From JAIBCC01 sp963763855 (GTDB taxonomy: Bacteria > Acidobacteriota > Blastocatellia > Pyrinomonadales > Pyrinomonadaceae): a stretch of DNA of 64,000 nucleotides. Positions within the stretch are counted from its first letter, which is position 1, and the number at the start of each line of letters is the position of its first letter. The position numbers and the translations under genes are program-made. Shown piece after piece: positions 41,427 through 50,886 of the stretch. Below the pieces are notes generated by a model. That model had not been told where the DNA came from and searched no databases. It worked only from the letters and a program-made list of their open reading frames with translations. The stretch lies in NCBI GenBank assembly GCA_963763855.1, contig CAVXPU010000011.1, forward strand, positions 6,390 to 70,389, in the 5' to 3' direction.

Positions 41427-43280
41427 TTACTTTAATTCCGTTCCGAAATAGCCTTTATAGAGAGCCTTTTGAGCATCAGTCGGGGCAGAAACAGGAACAA
41501 TTTTATAAGTTGCGGTTGCTTTCCCGCCAAGTGTAATTTCAATTTCTTTTAATTGATCGAAACGAAAAATCATTAGTTTCACCTTTTCGCCAACCTTCTT
41601 TTCGCCAAGGTAATTTTGCAAAAATTGCAGATTACTTCGCTGTCCGTCAATGGCAATGATTTGATCGTTGAAATTCAATCCCTGATCGTAAGCCGGAGTA
41701 TTTTGCGGAACACCTTTGACAACCAAACGATCCGATTCCTGAGCCAGCGTTGCTCCCAGATACGATTGTTCGCGGCTTTTCGTAATTGCCACTTGCAACC
41801 CAAAACTATTCAAAATCGAATCGTAGTCAATTTCTTCGCGTCCGTGTACATAACGTTTGAAAAAATCTTCTAAACTCTTTCCTGACATCATTTCAGCAAT
41901 TTTCTGAAAGTCTTCAGGCGTGTAATTTTTGTTCTTTTTGTAATGCTCCGCGTATAGATATCGGAAAACATCATCGAGTGATTTAGCTCCAACCGAATCT
42001 TTGCGAATTTGTAAATCCAACAAAAATCCTACAATTTCGCCCTTGTCATAATATGAAATTTGATTATTTACAGAATTTTCGTCTTGCCGATAATATTTTA
42101 CCCAGGCATCAAAACTCGCTTCTTCCAAACTCGTTTCAAACCTTCCCGGACGCTCCTGCAAAGCTTGGATCTGATTTGCCTTAGTCGCGAGCAATTCGCG
42201 ATCCGAAATGAGTCCGGCACGCTGCATTAATACGCCTTCGTAATAAGCGGTATTTCCTTCAGCAACCCACAAAAGTTTTGTATAATTCTCGTCTTCATAA
42301 TTGAACGGACCTAAGGCATCGGGTCGGATGCGTTTTACATTCCAAAGGTGAAAATACTCGTGAGCTACGAGACCTAAAAAGTCGTTATACCTCGTCGAAA
42401 AGGCATTTTTGTTAAACTGAAGGGCAGTCGAATTGAGATGCTCCAAGCCGCCGCCGCCGCGTGTATTTAAGATGAAAAGATAATCTTTGTAAGGCAATTC
42501 CCCGAAGATTTTATATCCTTCTTCAATTATCTTTGCGGTATCTTTCGCAAGCTTATTGAGGTCGTAATTTCCATCACCTGTGACTACATAACGATGCGGT
42601 TTTCCTTGCACTTCAAAGGCAATTTCTTTGAAATCCGAAACCTCAAACGGCGAATCATACAAAACGTCATAATTTTCTGCTTGAAATGTATTTTCACCAA
42701 TTTTCGGCAGTCCGGTTGCAACTTTCCAGTTTCCAAAAGGTTTAACCGTCAAGGTTGTCGGAATATTCAAATGTCCTTTGGGAAACATTAGCAAAGCTGC
42801 ATTATTCCAAAAAGCATGTTGGTCGTTAAGTTCATTGGTACGAACAGTTAGTTCATTGGCATAAACGTTGTAAGTGACTACAAATTCGCTTAAACCTTTC
42901 GAATCGATCTGCCAATTATTCTTGTTGATCTTCGTCCAATTTAAAAAATTTCCGCTCGAATCTTTTGCCGAAAAATCTTCAACGTGACGAGCATATTCAC
43001 GAATCAAATAGCTTCCCGGAGTCCAAACTGGCATCGCAATTTCAGTTTTATCCGGCATTTTGGCAGATTTTATCCGCATTTCAACTTCCAAAAGATGTGT
43101 CCAAGGTTTTGACATCGAAACGGTATAATTGACTTCCGGCGGAACAGGTTTAACTTCAACAGCCGCAATAGTTTTTTTGCCTTTCGGCTTCTTCGTTTGG
43201 GCGATAACATTTTCTTGATACATAAGAAATAGGGTGACGATTAATATTGCAATCGTTTTTAGGCTGAAATTTGGTCGCAT
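41427..43280 (-). CDS. M61 family peptidase with PDZ domain
   Basis: The 617-aa secreted protein has a signal peptide (IAILIVTLFLMYQENVIAQ). The M61 N-terminal beta domain is followed by the catalytic part with zinc motif HEYFHLWNVKRIRP at about 306 and the downstream Glu in LLWVAEGNTAYYEG. A PDZ domain lies at about 510-590 (LGATLAQESDRLVVKGVPQNTPAYDQGL). Family members are aminopeptidases with a preference for small N-terminal residues. It is the first gene of the operon that ends in the sigma-54 regulator. Confidence 0.92.
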   Translation of the reverse strand: MRPNFSLKTIAILIVTLFLMYQENVIAQTKKPKGKKTIAAVEVKPVPPEVNYTVSMSKPWTHLLEVEMRIKSAKMPDKTEIAMPVWTPGSYLIREYARHVEDFSAKDSSGNFLNWTKINKNNWQIDSKGLSEFVVTYNVYANELTVRTNELNDQHAFWNNAALLMFPKGHLNIPTTLTVKPFGNWKVATGLPKIGENTFQAENYDVLYDSPFEVSDFKEIAFEVQGKPHRYVVTGDGNYDLNKLAKDTAKIIEEGYKIFGELPYKDYLFILNTRGGGGLEHLNSTALQFNKNAFSTRYNDFLGLVAHEYFHLWNVKRIRPDALGPFNYEDENYTKLLWVAEGNTAYYEGVLMQRAGLISDRELLATKANQIQALQERPGRFETSLEEASFDAWVKYYRQDENSVNNQISYYDKGEIVGFLLDLQIRKDSVGAKSLDDVFRYLYAEHYKKNKNYTPEDFQKIAEMMSGKSLEDFFKRYVHGREEIDYDSILNSFGLQVAITKSREQSYLGATLAQESDRLVVKGVPQNTPAYDQGLNFNDQIIAIDGQRSNLQFLQNYLGEKKVGEKVKLMIFRFDQLKEIEITLGGKATATYKIVPVSAPTDAQKALYKGYFGTELK

Positions 43281-43359
43281 AATTTTGGCAAATTTATTTC
43301 GAAAGTTATTTTGTCTGCTAATATATTACAACGAAACATTTATTTGCTAAAATTGCCGT

Positions 43360-43947
43360 ATGGGATTGCAGAAATTTAAGACAAAAATCAGCGTTGAAGA
43401 TTATTTGAGCAGCGAAAAACTTAGTTCAAGCAAACACGAATACGTAGAAGGCGAAATTTTTGCAATGGCTGGCTCAAGTGATAATCATAACTTTATTGCC
43501 GGTGATATTTATGCATCTTTGCTCGTTCATTTGCGAGATTCAATTTGTCAGCCATTTATTGGGGATATCAAAATTAGAGTCAGGCAAGATGTTTACTATT
43601 ATCCCGATGTTTTGGTTTCTTGTGAGCAAAATCCTGAGAACCAACATTTTCGCAACTATCCGATTTTAATTGTCGAAGTTATTTCCAAATCAACCGAACG
43701 CATTGACCTACGTGAAAAAGTTTTTGCATACCAACAAATTCCGAGTTTGCAAGAGTATGTAATAGTTGACCAATACCGAATGGAAGTCCAGGTTCGTCGC
43801 AGACAAGAAAATGGAGGTTGGATAACCTATTTTTTTAATGAAAGCAGCGATATTGTCGAGCTAACCTCCGTTGATTTACTGATTCCTTTGCCCGAAATTT
43901 ACCGCCGAGTTACTTTTGAACCAAATGCAAACCGAGACGACGAATAA
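43360..43947 (+). CDS. Uma2 family putative restriction-like endonuclease
   Basis: The 195-aa product has the Uma2 core: SSKHEYVEGEIFAMAGSSDNHNFIAGDIY, PDVLVSCE, and LIVEVISKSTERIDLREKVFAYQQIPSLQEYVIVDQ. The acidic residues of the PD-(D/E)XK site (PDV, EV) are present. The function is unknown in general. It overlaps the start of the MFS transporter by 23 bp in another frame. Confidence 0.85.
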   Translation: MGLQKFKTKISVEDYLSSEKLSSSKHEYVEGEIFAMAGSSDNHNFIAGDIYASLLVHLRDSICQPFIGDIKIRVRQDVYYYPDVLVSCEQNPENQHFRNYPILIVEVISKSTERIDLREKVFAYQQIPSLQEYVIVDQYRMEVQVRRRQENGGWITYFFNESSDIVELTSVDLLIPLPEIYRRVTFEPNANRDDE

Positions 43948-45160
43948 AGAAGAAAAATTTTTCACCAAACCGCTCTTAATCATTTTTTTGACGATTTTAA
44001 TTGACCTTTTGGGTTTTGGAATTGTCATTCCGCTTCTCACGTTTTACGCCGAAGAATTTCATGCAACGCCTCTAGATATTGGGCTTTTAGTAGCTTCGTA
44101 CTCATTGATGCAATTTTTATTTGCACCGATATTAGGGGCTTGGTCAGATAAAATAGGGAGACGACCGATTTTGTTTTTCAGCATAGTCGGTTCCGGAATT
44201 GGCTATTTAATGATGGGTTTTGCAGGTGCATTATGGATGATTTACGCCGGACGAATCTTGGGTGGAATTACAGGGGCGAATCTTTCAACCGCACAAGCTT
44301 ATATCGCCGATGTAACAACACGGGAAAATCGTGCCAAAGGAATGGGGCTTTTCGGGATGGCTTTTGGACTCGGATTTATGTTTGGACCGGCATTGGCTGG
44401 CGTTTTGAGTCAATACGGACATCACATTCCATTCGTTTTCGCGGCGGGTTTGAGTTTTTTTAATGCGATTTTGCTTTTCTTCCTTTTGCCCGAATCAAAG
44501 AAATTCACAGAACCATCAATTGAGAGAAAAAATCGTTTTGTCGAACTTTTTGAATCGTTAAAAGATTCCCGATTTGCCATTATCACTTTCGACTACTTTT
44601 TATTAGTAACGGCGTTTTCAATGATGACAACCGCTTTTGCCTATTTTACCCAGCATAATTTTGGCTACGATGCGGCTCAAACGGGCTATATTTTGTTTTT
44701 CGTTGGAGCAATGGCTGTGATAATGCAAGGCGGATTATTTGGACCGCTCTCAAAGAAATTTGGCGAAGCAAATTTGGCGATTTTAGGCTGTGCGATGCTG
44801 ACCCTGACGTTTGTAATCGTTCCTTTTATCACGAAAGATTTCGGCGGATTGGCGGGATTATTGATTGGCTCGGCTTGTTTTGCAATTGGAAATTCTCTTG
44901 CGTCGCCTTCTATGACGAGTTTGGCTTCAAAAAATGCCAGCGAACGCGATCAAGGCAAAGCACTTGGAGTTATGCAATCGGGAGCAAGCCTGGCACGTGT
45001 CATCGGACCGCTTTTCTGTGGATTTTTGCTTAATAACGCCATGAATCAGATCGATGATTCTACACTTAAAAGAAATTATTGGGTGGCTGCCGCGATTATG
45101 TTTATCGCTCTTTTGGTTGCGATCTATTACGTTGCAAAACAACGAAAAGAATTAGTTTAG
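43925..45160 (+). CDS. MFS transporter, tetracycline-resistance-like subgroup
   Basis: ATG 43925 is preferred over TTG 43916. The 411-aa product has twelve hydrophobic helices. Motif A reads GAWSDKIGRRPILF, and RILGGITGANLSTAQAYIADVTTRENRAKGMGL matches the TetA/TCR subgroup. It should export a small drug-like molecule by proton antiport. Similarity to resistance pumps does not prove resistance. The Uma2 gene directly upstream overlaps it. Confidence 0.88.
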   Translation: MQTETTNKEEKFFTKPLLIIFLTILIDLLGFGIVIPLLTFYAEEFHATPLDIGLLVASYSLMQFLFAPILGAWSDKIGRRPILFFSIVGSGIGYLMMGFAGALWMIYAGRILGGITGANLSTAQAYIADVTTRENRAKGMGLFGMAFGLGFMFGPALAGVLSQYGHHIPFVFAAGLSFFNAILLFFLLPESKKFTEPSIERKNRFVELFESLKDSRFAIITFDYFLLVTAFSMMTTAFAYFTQHNFGYDAAQTGYILFFVGAMAVIMQGGLFGPLSKKFGEANLAILGCAMLTLTFVIVPFITKDFGGLAGLLIGSACFAIGNSLASPSMTSLASKNASERDQGKALGVMQSGASLARVIGPLFCGFLLNNAMNQIDDSTLKRNYWVAAAIMFIALLVAIYYVAKQRKELV

Positions 45161-45287
45161 AAACATCGCAAGCCCAATTTTGAGAATCTAAATCTCTGGT
45201 TTTAGATTTGCGAATAAAACTTTGTTATAATCCAATAAAAATTGCTTTCCCGATAGCACAACAACATCTTTAAGGAGAACGTTTATT

Positions 45288-47465
45288 ATGCGTTTTTTTA
45301 TTTTAACTTTTACGGCTTTGGCGATTAGTTTGCTTTCTGCGACTGATTCCAAAGCATTTCAAACTATGAATAATAATCCAATATTTTCCAAATGGACTGG
45401 GCAATATGGCGGAGTTCCTGCATTTGATAAGGTAAAAATTGCTGATTTCAAACCTGCAATTGAAGCGGCAATGAGTGAAAACTTGGCGGAAATTGACAAA
45501 ATTGCTAATGATTCTGCTGCTCCAACTTTTGAAAATACAATTGCTGAATTAGAACGCTCAGGTGATGCTTTGAATCGTGTCGGGACGATCTATTATCTTT
45601 GGGGCGGCAATATGAATGATGCCGAATATAGCAAAGTGGAAAGCGAAATGGATCCCAAATTTGCTGAAATTTCCGATAAAATTATTCAAAACGAAAAACT
45701 TTTCAAACGAATCGAAGCCGTTTACGAAGCACGAAATAAGTCTAAATTAAATTCTGAGCAGGTCAGATTGGTTGAAGATTATTACAAGAGTTTTGTCCGT
45801 TCCGGAGCAAAACTTAATTCGGCAACAAAGACGCGAATGGCGGAAATTAATCAATCGCTCGCCAAGCTTTATACCAAATTCAGCCAAAATCTTTTAGCCG
45901 ACGAAGGCAAGTATTTGGTTTTGGAAAGTGAAACGGATTTAGCAGGTTTACCACAATCTTTGCGTGACGGTGCGGCTGCCCAAGCCTCTGCACGCAAAAC
46001 AACTGCAAAATGGGTAGTTGTTAATACTCGCTCGTCGGTTGATCCTTTTTTAACTTATTCAGAGCGACGTGATCTGCGTGAAAAAGTTTGGAAAATGTTT
46101 GTTAATCGCGGCGATAATGGCGATACAACTGATAATAACGCAATCATTACAGAGATTCTAGGGCTTCGGGCTGAACGTGCCAAATTACTTGGACATGAAA
46201 CACACGCACATTGGCGACTTGAAAATGCAATGGCAAAAAATCCTGAAAATACGATGAAATTGATGGAGGGAGTTTGGAAGCCAGCGGTTGCGAGAGTTAA
46301 AGAAGAAGTTGCTGACATGCAAGCTTTAGCCAATAAAGAAGGAGCGAATATTACGATTGAACCTTGGGATTATCGCTTTTATATGGAAAAAGTTCGCAAG
46401 GCTAAATACGATTTGGATGCTAATGAAGTTAAGCCATATTTGCAGCTCGATAAATTGCGTGAAGGAATGTTTTTCGTTGCCGGCGAACTCTTTGATTTCA
46501 AATTTACGCCTGTTAACGATGTTCCGGTTTTTCATCCTGACGTTAAGGTTTGGAAAGTTACCAACAAAAATACTGATAAATTAATCGGTTTGTGGTATTT
46601 CGATCCGTATGCACGCGAAGGCAAACGCTCGGGTGCTTGGATGAACGCGTATCGCAGTCAAGAGAGGATGGATCGTGAAATTACAACGATCGTTTCAAAT
46701 AATTCAAATTTTGTGAAAGGAAAACCGGGCGAGCCTGTCCTGATTTCCTGGGATGACGCCGAAACTTTATTTCACGAATTTGGACACGCACTGCATGGAT
46801 TAAGTTCAAACGTTACTTATCCATCACTTTCCGGAACTAGAGTAGCCCGCGATTACGTCGAATTTCCTTCGCAATTATTGGAAAGATGGCTTGATACGCC
46901 GGAAGTTTTGAATAATTACGCCGTTCATTATCAAACAGGCAAACCGATTCCAAAAACAATCGTCGATAAAATAAAAAAAGCCTCAACATTTAACCAAGGT
47001 TTTGCGACGGTTGAATATTTAGCGAGTGCTTTGGTTGATATGAAATTGCATTTGGCAGGTTCGCAAAAAATTGATGCTGACAAATTTGAACGCGAAACTT
47101 TGGCTGAACTTGGAATGCCAAAAGAACTTGTGATGCGACACAGAACGCCGCAATTTGGTCACGTTTTTGCAAGTGATGGTTATTCCGCAGGGTATTACAG
47201 CTATTTGTGGTCAGACGTTATCACCGCCGATTCTTTCGGAGCATTTAAGGAAGGAAAAGGTCCGTACGATAAAGCAGTTGCCAAGAAACTAACTAAATAC
47301 ATCTTTTCGGTTGGAAATACGATTGATCCGGCGGAAGGATATCGAAAGTTTCGCGGACGTGATCCAAAGGTTGAGGCTTTAATGGAAGCTCGCGGTTTTG
47401 CCGAGAAATCTTCAATGAAACCAAAAGGCAAAGCTAAAGGAAAAGCCAAAGGGAAAGGCAAGTAA
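45288..47465 (+). CDS. M3 family peptidase (Dcp/oligopeptidase A-like), exported
   Basis: The 725-aa protein has a signal peptide ending near DSKAF. The catalytic site FHEFGHALHGL is at about 495, with the third ligand Glu in DYVEFPSQLLERW. The architecture and the length match periplasmic dipeptidyl carboxypeptidases. The C-terminus carries an unusual basic tail, KPKGKAKGKAKGKGK, absent from typical family members. AGGAG lies 8-10 nt before the ATG. It is monocistronic and followed by a palindromic element. Confidence 0.92.
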   Translation: MRFFILTFTALAISLLSATDSKAFQTMNNNPIFSKWTGQYGGVPAFDKVKIADFKPAIEAAMSENLAEIDKIANDSAAPTFENTIAELERSGDALNRVGTIYYLWGGNMNDAEYSKVESEMDPKFAEISDKIIQNEKLFKRIEAVYEARNKSKLNSEQVRLVEDYYKSFVRSGAKLNSATKTRMAEINQSLAKLYTKFSQNLLADEGKYLVLESETDLAGLPQSLRDGAAAQASARKTTAKWVVVNTRSSVDPFLTYSERRDLREKVWKMFVNRGDNGDTTDNNAIITEILGLRAERAKLLGHETHAHWRLENAMAKNPENTMKLMEGVWKPAVARVKEEVADMQALANKEGANITIEPWDYRFYMEKVRKAKYDLDANEVKPYLQLDKLREGMFFVAGELFDFKFTPVNDVPVFHPDVKVWKVTNKNTDKLIGLWYFDPYAREGKRSGAWMNAYRSQERMDREITTIVSNNSNFVKGKPGEPVLISWDDAETLFHEFGHALHGLSSNVTYPSLSGTRVARDYVEFPSQLLERWLDTPEVLNNYAVHYQTGKPIPKTIVDKIKKASTFNQGFATVEYLASALVDMKLHLAGSQKIDADKFERETLAELGMPKELVMRHRTPQFGHVFASDGYSAGYYSYLWSDVITADSFGAFKEGKGPYDKAVAKKLTKYIFSVGNTIDPAEGYRKFRGRDPKVEALMEARGFAEKSSMKPKGKAKGKAKGKGK

Positions 47466-47480
47466 TTTTAAGAATAACGG

Positions 47481-47638
47481 GAGTGCAAGCATCCTTGCTT
47501 GCACTGACCTATACTTCAATGCGAAATAGAGCTTGATTTCTTAAAATTAAGAAAAACAAAGACTTAAATCATTGATGCCGTAAAATACCGGAACGCAATC
47601 GAGCCATCAAGTTAAGCAAGCAGGGATGCTTGCTCTCC
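47481..47638. repeat. REPIN-like pair of palindromes (GCAAGCATCC family)
   Basis: AGTGCAAGCA-TCCT-TGCTTGCACT (47482-47505) and AGCAAGCA-GGGA-TGCTTGCT (47615-47634) are inverted copies of one hairpin unit, about 110 bp apart. They fill the gap between the M3 gene and the convergent gene behind it. Confidence 0.8.
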
Positions 47639-47648
47639 AAAACTTCAC

Positions 47649-48248
47649 TTACATCTTTATCACGCTATTTTTCGCCTTGGATTTTCCAAAACCCCAGGGG
47701 ACTTCAGAAAATTGAATCGGATTTCTCAAATCAAATTTGATGCTAAAAAATCTATCTGTTCCCATTCGGCGAAGATTGTAAGAAAAATAATCGCCATCAA
47801 CCAAATCAATCCACCAAACATTGCTCGCGGCGGGAATTACTTTGACCGTTTCATCATCAGCGGGGAAGATTTGCCGAGTTGGCGAACCAAAATTACTGGT
47901 TAAACCGCCATACATCGTAACTTTATCAGGCGTTCCGTCTTCGTGTCTGTGATCGTGTTTTAGTAATATCCGACCATTTTTTTGCCTTGTCAAAACCCAC
48001 GTTCGAGACTTATCTTCGCCGACAAAAAAGGGAATTCGGATAACATTTTTTTCACACGAACGAAGGTGCATTACTAATTTTTTATCCTTAAAAGTTGTAT
48101 CTTCAGGAGGTGCGGCGGCAACCGTTCCGGCAAAAGCCTTGCCGCACAATTTTTGTAAGGAGTTCCAAAATTGCGACGCATTATCAGGCTGTTTTGCTTG
48201 AGCAAAAATGCTGACCGAAAGAATTAGAATTACTAAAATAGCTTTCAT
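47649..48248 (-). CDS. Secreted protein of unknown function
   Basis: The 199-aa product has a signal peptide (ILILSVSIFAQA). The mature part has two Cys (KLCGKAF and LRSCEKN) that could pair, and conserved-looking strands such as RTWVLTRQKNGRILLKHDHRHEDGTPDKVTMYGG. I do not recognise the family. The start is 9 nt after the stop of the histidine phosphatase gene, so the two are co-transcribed. Confidence 0.65.
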   Translation of the reverse strand: MKAILVILILSVSIFAQAKQPDNASQFWNSLQKLCGKAFAGTVAAAPPEDTTFKDKKLVMHLRSCEKNVIRIPFFVGEDKSRTWVLTRQKNGRILLKHDHRHEDGTPDKVTMYGGLTSNFGSPTRQIFPADDETVKVIPAASNVWWIDLVDGDYFSYNLRRMGTDRFFSIKFDLRNPIQFSEVPWGFGKSKAKNSVIKM

Positions 48249-48257
48249 ATATTTGCA

Positions 48258-48764
48258 TTAATAGGTAATTACTTCGTCAATAATTTGATTTTTCTTAAAC
48301 CTGATTATAAAAATTTTACTATATTCAGAATCGGGTAATTCCTTGTATTTTTCTTGTTTGATCAAAAGATTTGCCAATAGCGGAGTCGTATTTGAATGTC
48401 CGGCAACAAGTATTACTTTGCTATTAAGAAACATTAAATATTCGGCAAATTTCCCTAAATCTGACGGATTATAGGCTTCAACGAACATTCGATACTTCTC
48501 GTTAAGATTGGTCGCCAAAGGATCAACCGTGAATCTTGTCCGTTTATAATTCGTGGAAAAAATATGTTGCGGTTTGTATGGCTTTAATAGTGCAAACAAT
48601 CGTTCCGCCCTTTGTTTACCTGAATCGGTTAAATCCGGGTCAGACTTATTTTGCGTAGCAGACGTGTCTTTTTCTGCATGGCGAACCAAAATTATCGTCT
48701 TATTCTGAGCATAGATTAAACCGCAAAATAACAACGTAAAAGCTAACGAAAGTAAACATTTCAT
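48258..48764 (-). CDS. Secreted histidine phosphatase (SixA/phosphoglycerate mutase-like)
   Basis: The 168-aa protein has a signal peptide (LLFCGLIYAQ). The catalytic motif RHAEKD is at about 28 and the second His lies in VAGHSNTTPLL. Both Arg residues of the phosphate pocket are present. The short length fits the SixA branch. The substrate, a phosphoprotein or small phosphate ester in the periplasm, is unknown. Confidence 0.82.
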   Translation of the reverse strand: MKCLLSLAFTLLFCGLIYAQNKTIILVRHAEKDTSATQNKSDPDLTDSGKQRAERLFALLKPYKPQHIFSTNYKRTRFTVDPLATNLNEKYRMFVEAYNPSDLGKFAEYLMFLNSKVILVAGHSNTTPLLANLLIKQEKYKELPDSEYSKIFIIRFKKNQIIDEVITY

Positions 48765-48824
48765 AACAAAAAACTAACACAATTTATCTATATTTAGGAA
48801 TTGTGAGAAAATAATTTTCAGAAA

Positions 48825-50009
48825 ATGAACGAAGAAAAAATAAATATTGTTTTGAAAACTCTGGCTCAAATGCTGGCTGAAAATAAGTCGCAAATAATCG
48901 AAGCCAACAAAAAAGACATTGAAACTTGTGCGAAAGATGACGAAGTAATTTTTGACCGCCTGAAAGTAGATGAAATAAAGATCGAAAAAATGATTGATTC
49001 GGTTAAAAAAGTAATTTCAGCCGACAATCCGATTGGAAAAATTATTTCTACTCACACTCACGAAAGTGGAATGCGAATCGAAAACCGCACAGTTCCTTTC
49101 GGCACGATTTTGATTATCTACGAAGCTCGCCCCGATGTGTCTATTGAAGCCGCGATCATTGCCTTAAAAGCGGGAAATAAAATTTTGCTCAAAGGCGGAA
49201 AAGAAGCAAGAAATACGAATTTATGTTTGGCTGATTTGTGGCGAAAAGCCTTAAATGAAAATAATGCTGACGAAAATTTTGTCAGATATTTGGATATTTC
49301 TCGTGAAGAAACTCAAAAGCTAATTGCTGGCGAAACTGAAAAATTTGACCTGGTAATCCCGCGTGGCGGCGAAGCGTTGATTGATTTTGTGTTGAAAAAC
49401 GCGAAAGTTCCGGTCATTGTCAGCGGTCGCGGAAATAATTTTGCGTACATTGCCGAAGATGCAGATTTTGAGAAAGCGTTGCGGATAATTTTGGACGGAA
49501 AATCACGTTTGAGCGTCTGCAATGCACTCGACAAAGTTTTGATTGACGAAAAACTGCCGGAATTAGCCGAAAAAGTTGACCAAATTGTTGACGCTTTGCA
49601 CGCGAAAAGCATAGATGTTTTAGGCGATTCGTCAGTTCATTACGCTAATCCTTCTACCAATTTGTTTGCTGAAGATGTTTGGTATGAAGAATTTTTGTCA
49701 GCGAAGATGGTCGTTGGAATCGTTAAAAATCTTGACGAAGCCATCGAAAAAATTAACAAATATTCTGGCGGACATTCGGCAACGATCATCACGGAAAATC
49801 CTGAAACTGCAGAAAAGTTTATGAACGAAGTTGATTCAGCGGCAGTTTATCATAATGCTTCAACCCGTTTTACGGATGGCGGCGAATTTGGGTTGGGAGC
49901 GGAAATTGCAATTTCAACACAAAAATTGCACTTTCGCGGACCGCTTGGAGCCGAACATTTGCTGACAAATAAATGGTTTATATTTGGAAACGGGCAAATT
50001 AGGAAGTAA
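48825..50009 (+). CDS. proA: Glutamate-5-semialdehyde dehydrogenase
   Basis: The 394-aa protein reduces gamma-glutamyl phosphate to the semialdehyde with NADPH in proline synthesis. Diagnostic blocks are VPFGTILIIYEARPDVSIEAA, LKGGKEARNTN, VIPRGGEALIDFV, the catalytic Cys in RLSVCNALDKVLI and RFTDGGEFGLGAEIAISTQKLHFRGPLGAEHL. The length fits the family. proB follows on the same strand after an inverted-repeat element. Confidence 0.95.
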   Translation: MNEEKINIVLKTLAQMLAENKSQIIEANKKDIETCAKDDEVIFDRLKVDEIKIEKMIDSVKKVISADNPIGKIISTHTHESGMRIENRTVPFGTILIIYEARPDVSIEAAIIALKAGNKILLKGGKEARNTNLCLADLWRKALNENNADENFVRYLDISREETQKLIAGETEKFDLVIPRGGEALIDFVLKNAKVPVIVSGRGNNFAYIAEDADFEKALRIILDGKSRLSVCNALDKVLIDEKLPELAEKVDQIVDALHAKSIDVLGDSSVHYANPSTNLFAEDVWYEEFLSAKMVVGIVKNLDEAIEKINKYSGGHSATIITENPETAEKFMNEVDSAAVYHNASTRFTDGGEFGLGAEIAISTQKLHFRGPLGAEHLLTNKWFIFGNGQIRK

Positions 50010-50019
50010 GAATTTCTTA

Positions 50020-50093
50020 ACCACATAGGGACATAGATCACATAGGTTATGTTAGGAAAAAGGTTTTCTATGTGCCCTATGTTCCTATGTGGT
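50020..50093. repeat. Intergenic inverted-repeat element (ACATAG family), copy 2
   Basis: Left arm ACCACATAGGGACATAGATC, right arm end TTCCTATGTGGT. Same family as 2904-2973. It sits between proA and proB, 10 bp after the proA stop and 8 bp before the proB ATG. Confidence 0.82.
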
Positions 50094-50101
50094 AGAAAAA
50101 A

Positions 50102-50857
50102 ATGAAGAAAAAATTAGTCTTAAAAATTGGCACATCAACCCTTACAAATGGCACGAAATTAATCTCTCGCGGCAAGGTCGAAGATATCGGGCGGCAAATT
50201 TTGGCGTTGCGTGATGAATTTGATATTGTCCTCGTTTCGTCGGGTGCGATTGCGACGGCACGACAGTTTATCAATATCAAATCAGAAAAATTGGTCGAAT
50301 CCAAACAGGCACTTGCAGCAATCGGGCAACCGCTTTTGATGCGAATTTACCACGAAATTTTTACCGATTTTGGCATAAATTCCGCCCAATGTTTGATGAC
50401 TTATCGTGATTTTGAAAATGAAACTTCACGGCAGAATACACTTAATACGATCAACGAACTAATCAAATACGGCTATGTTCCAATCGTCAACGAAAACGAT
50501 ACAACCGCCGTCGAAGAAATTATTTTGGGTGATAATGATAAGTTATCTGCTTTGGTTGCAACACTTATCGAAGCAGATTTGCTCGTTTTAGCCAGCGATA
50601 TTGATGGAGTTTTCGATAAGAATCCACATCTTCACGCCGATGCAAAGTTGATTTCTGAAATCAAAAATATCGAGGAAGCAAAAGCACTTGTAGAAGAACG
50701 GGATTCGGGTCTCGGCACGGGTGGAATGAATTCCAAACTCGAAGCCGCGATCATTTGCCAGCGTCAAAATATAGAAACAATTATCGTCAACGGCGGACGA
50801 AGTAATTTTTTGTGCGATGCCCTGGCGAGCAAAACGTCGTTTACCCGATTTTTGTAG
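50102..50857 (+). CDS. proB: Glutamate 5-kinase, without PUA domain
   Basis: The 251-aa protein phosphorylates glutamate in the first step of proline synthesis. It shows LVLKIGTSTLT, VLVSSGAIATAR, IVNENDTTAVEEI, FGDNDKLSALVA-like GDNDKLSALVATLI, LASDIDGVFDKNP and GLGTGGMNSKLEAA. The C-terminal PUA domain found in many longer members is absent, so this is the short form. The inverted order proA-proB is retained with a palindromic element in between. Confidence 0.94.
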   Translation: MKKKLVLKIGTSTLTNGTKLISRGKVEDIGRQILALRDEFDIVLVSSGAIATARQFINIKSEKLVESKQALAAIGQPLLMRIYHEIFTDFGINSAQCLMTYRDFENETSRQNTLNTINELIKYGYVPIVNENDTTAVEEIILGDNDKLSALVATLIEADLLVLASDIDGVFDKNPHLHADAKLISEIKNIEEAKALVEERDSGLGTGGMNSKLEAAIICQRQNIETIIVNGGRSNFLCDALASKTSFTRFL

Positions 50858-50886
50858 CAATAGATGAAGCTGAGTTATAAATAATT

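Noticed and set aside
43925..45160. Call as tetracycline resistance gene
   Set aside because: Only the subgroup is supported; many chromosomal MFS pumps share these motifs and no mobile element is nearby.
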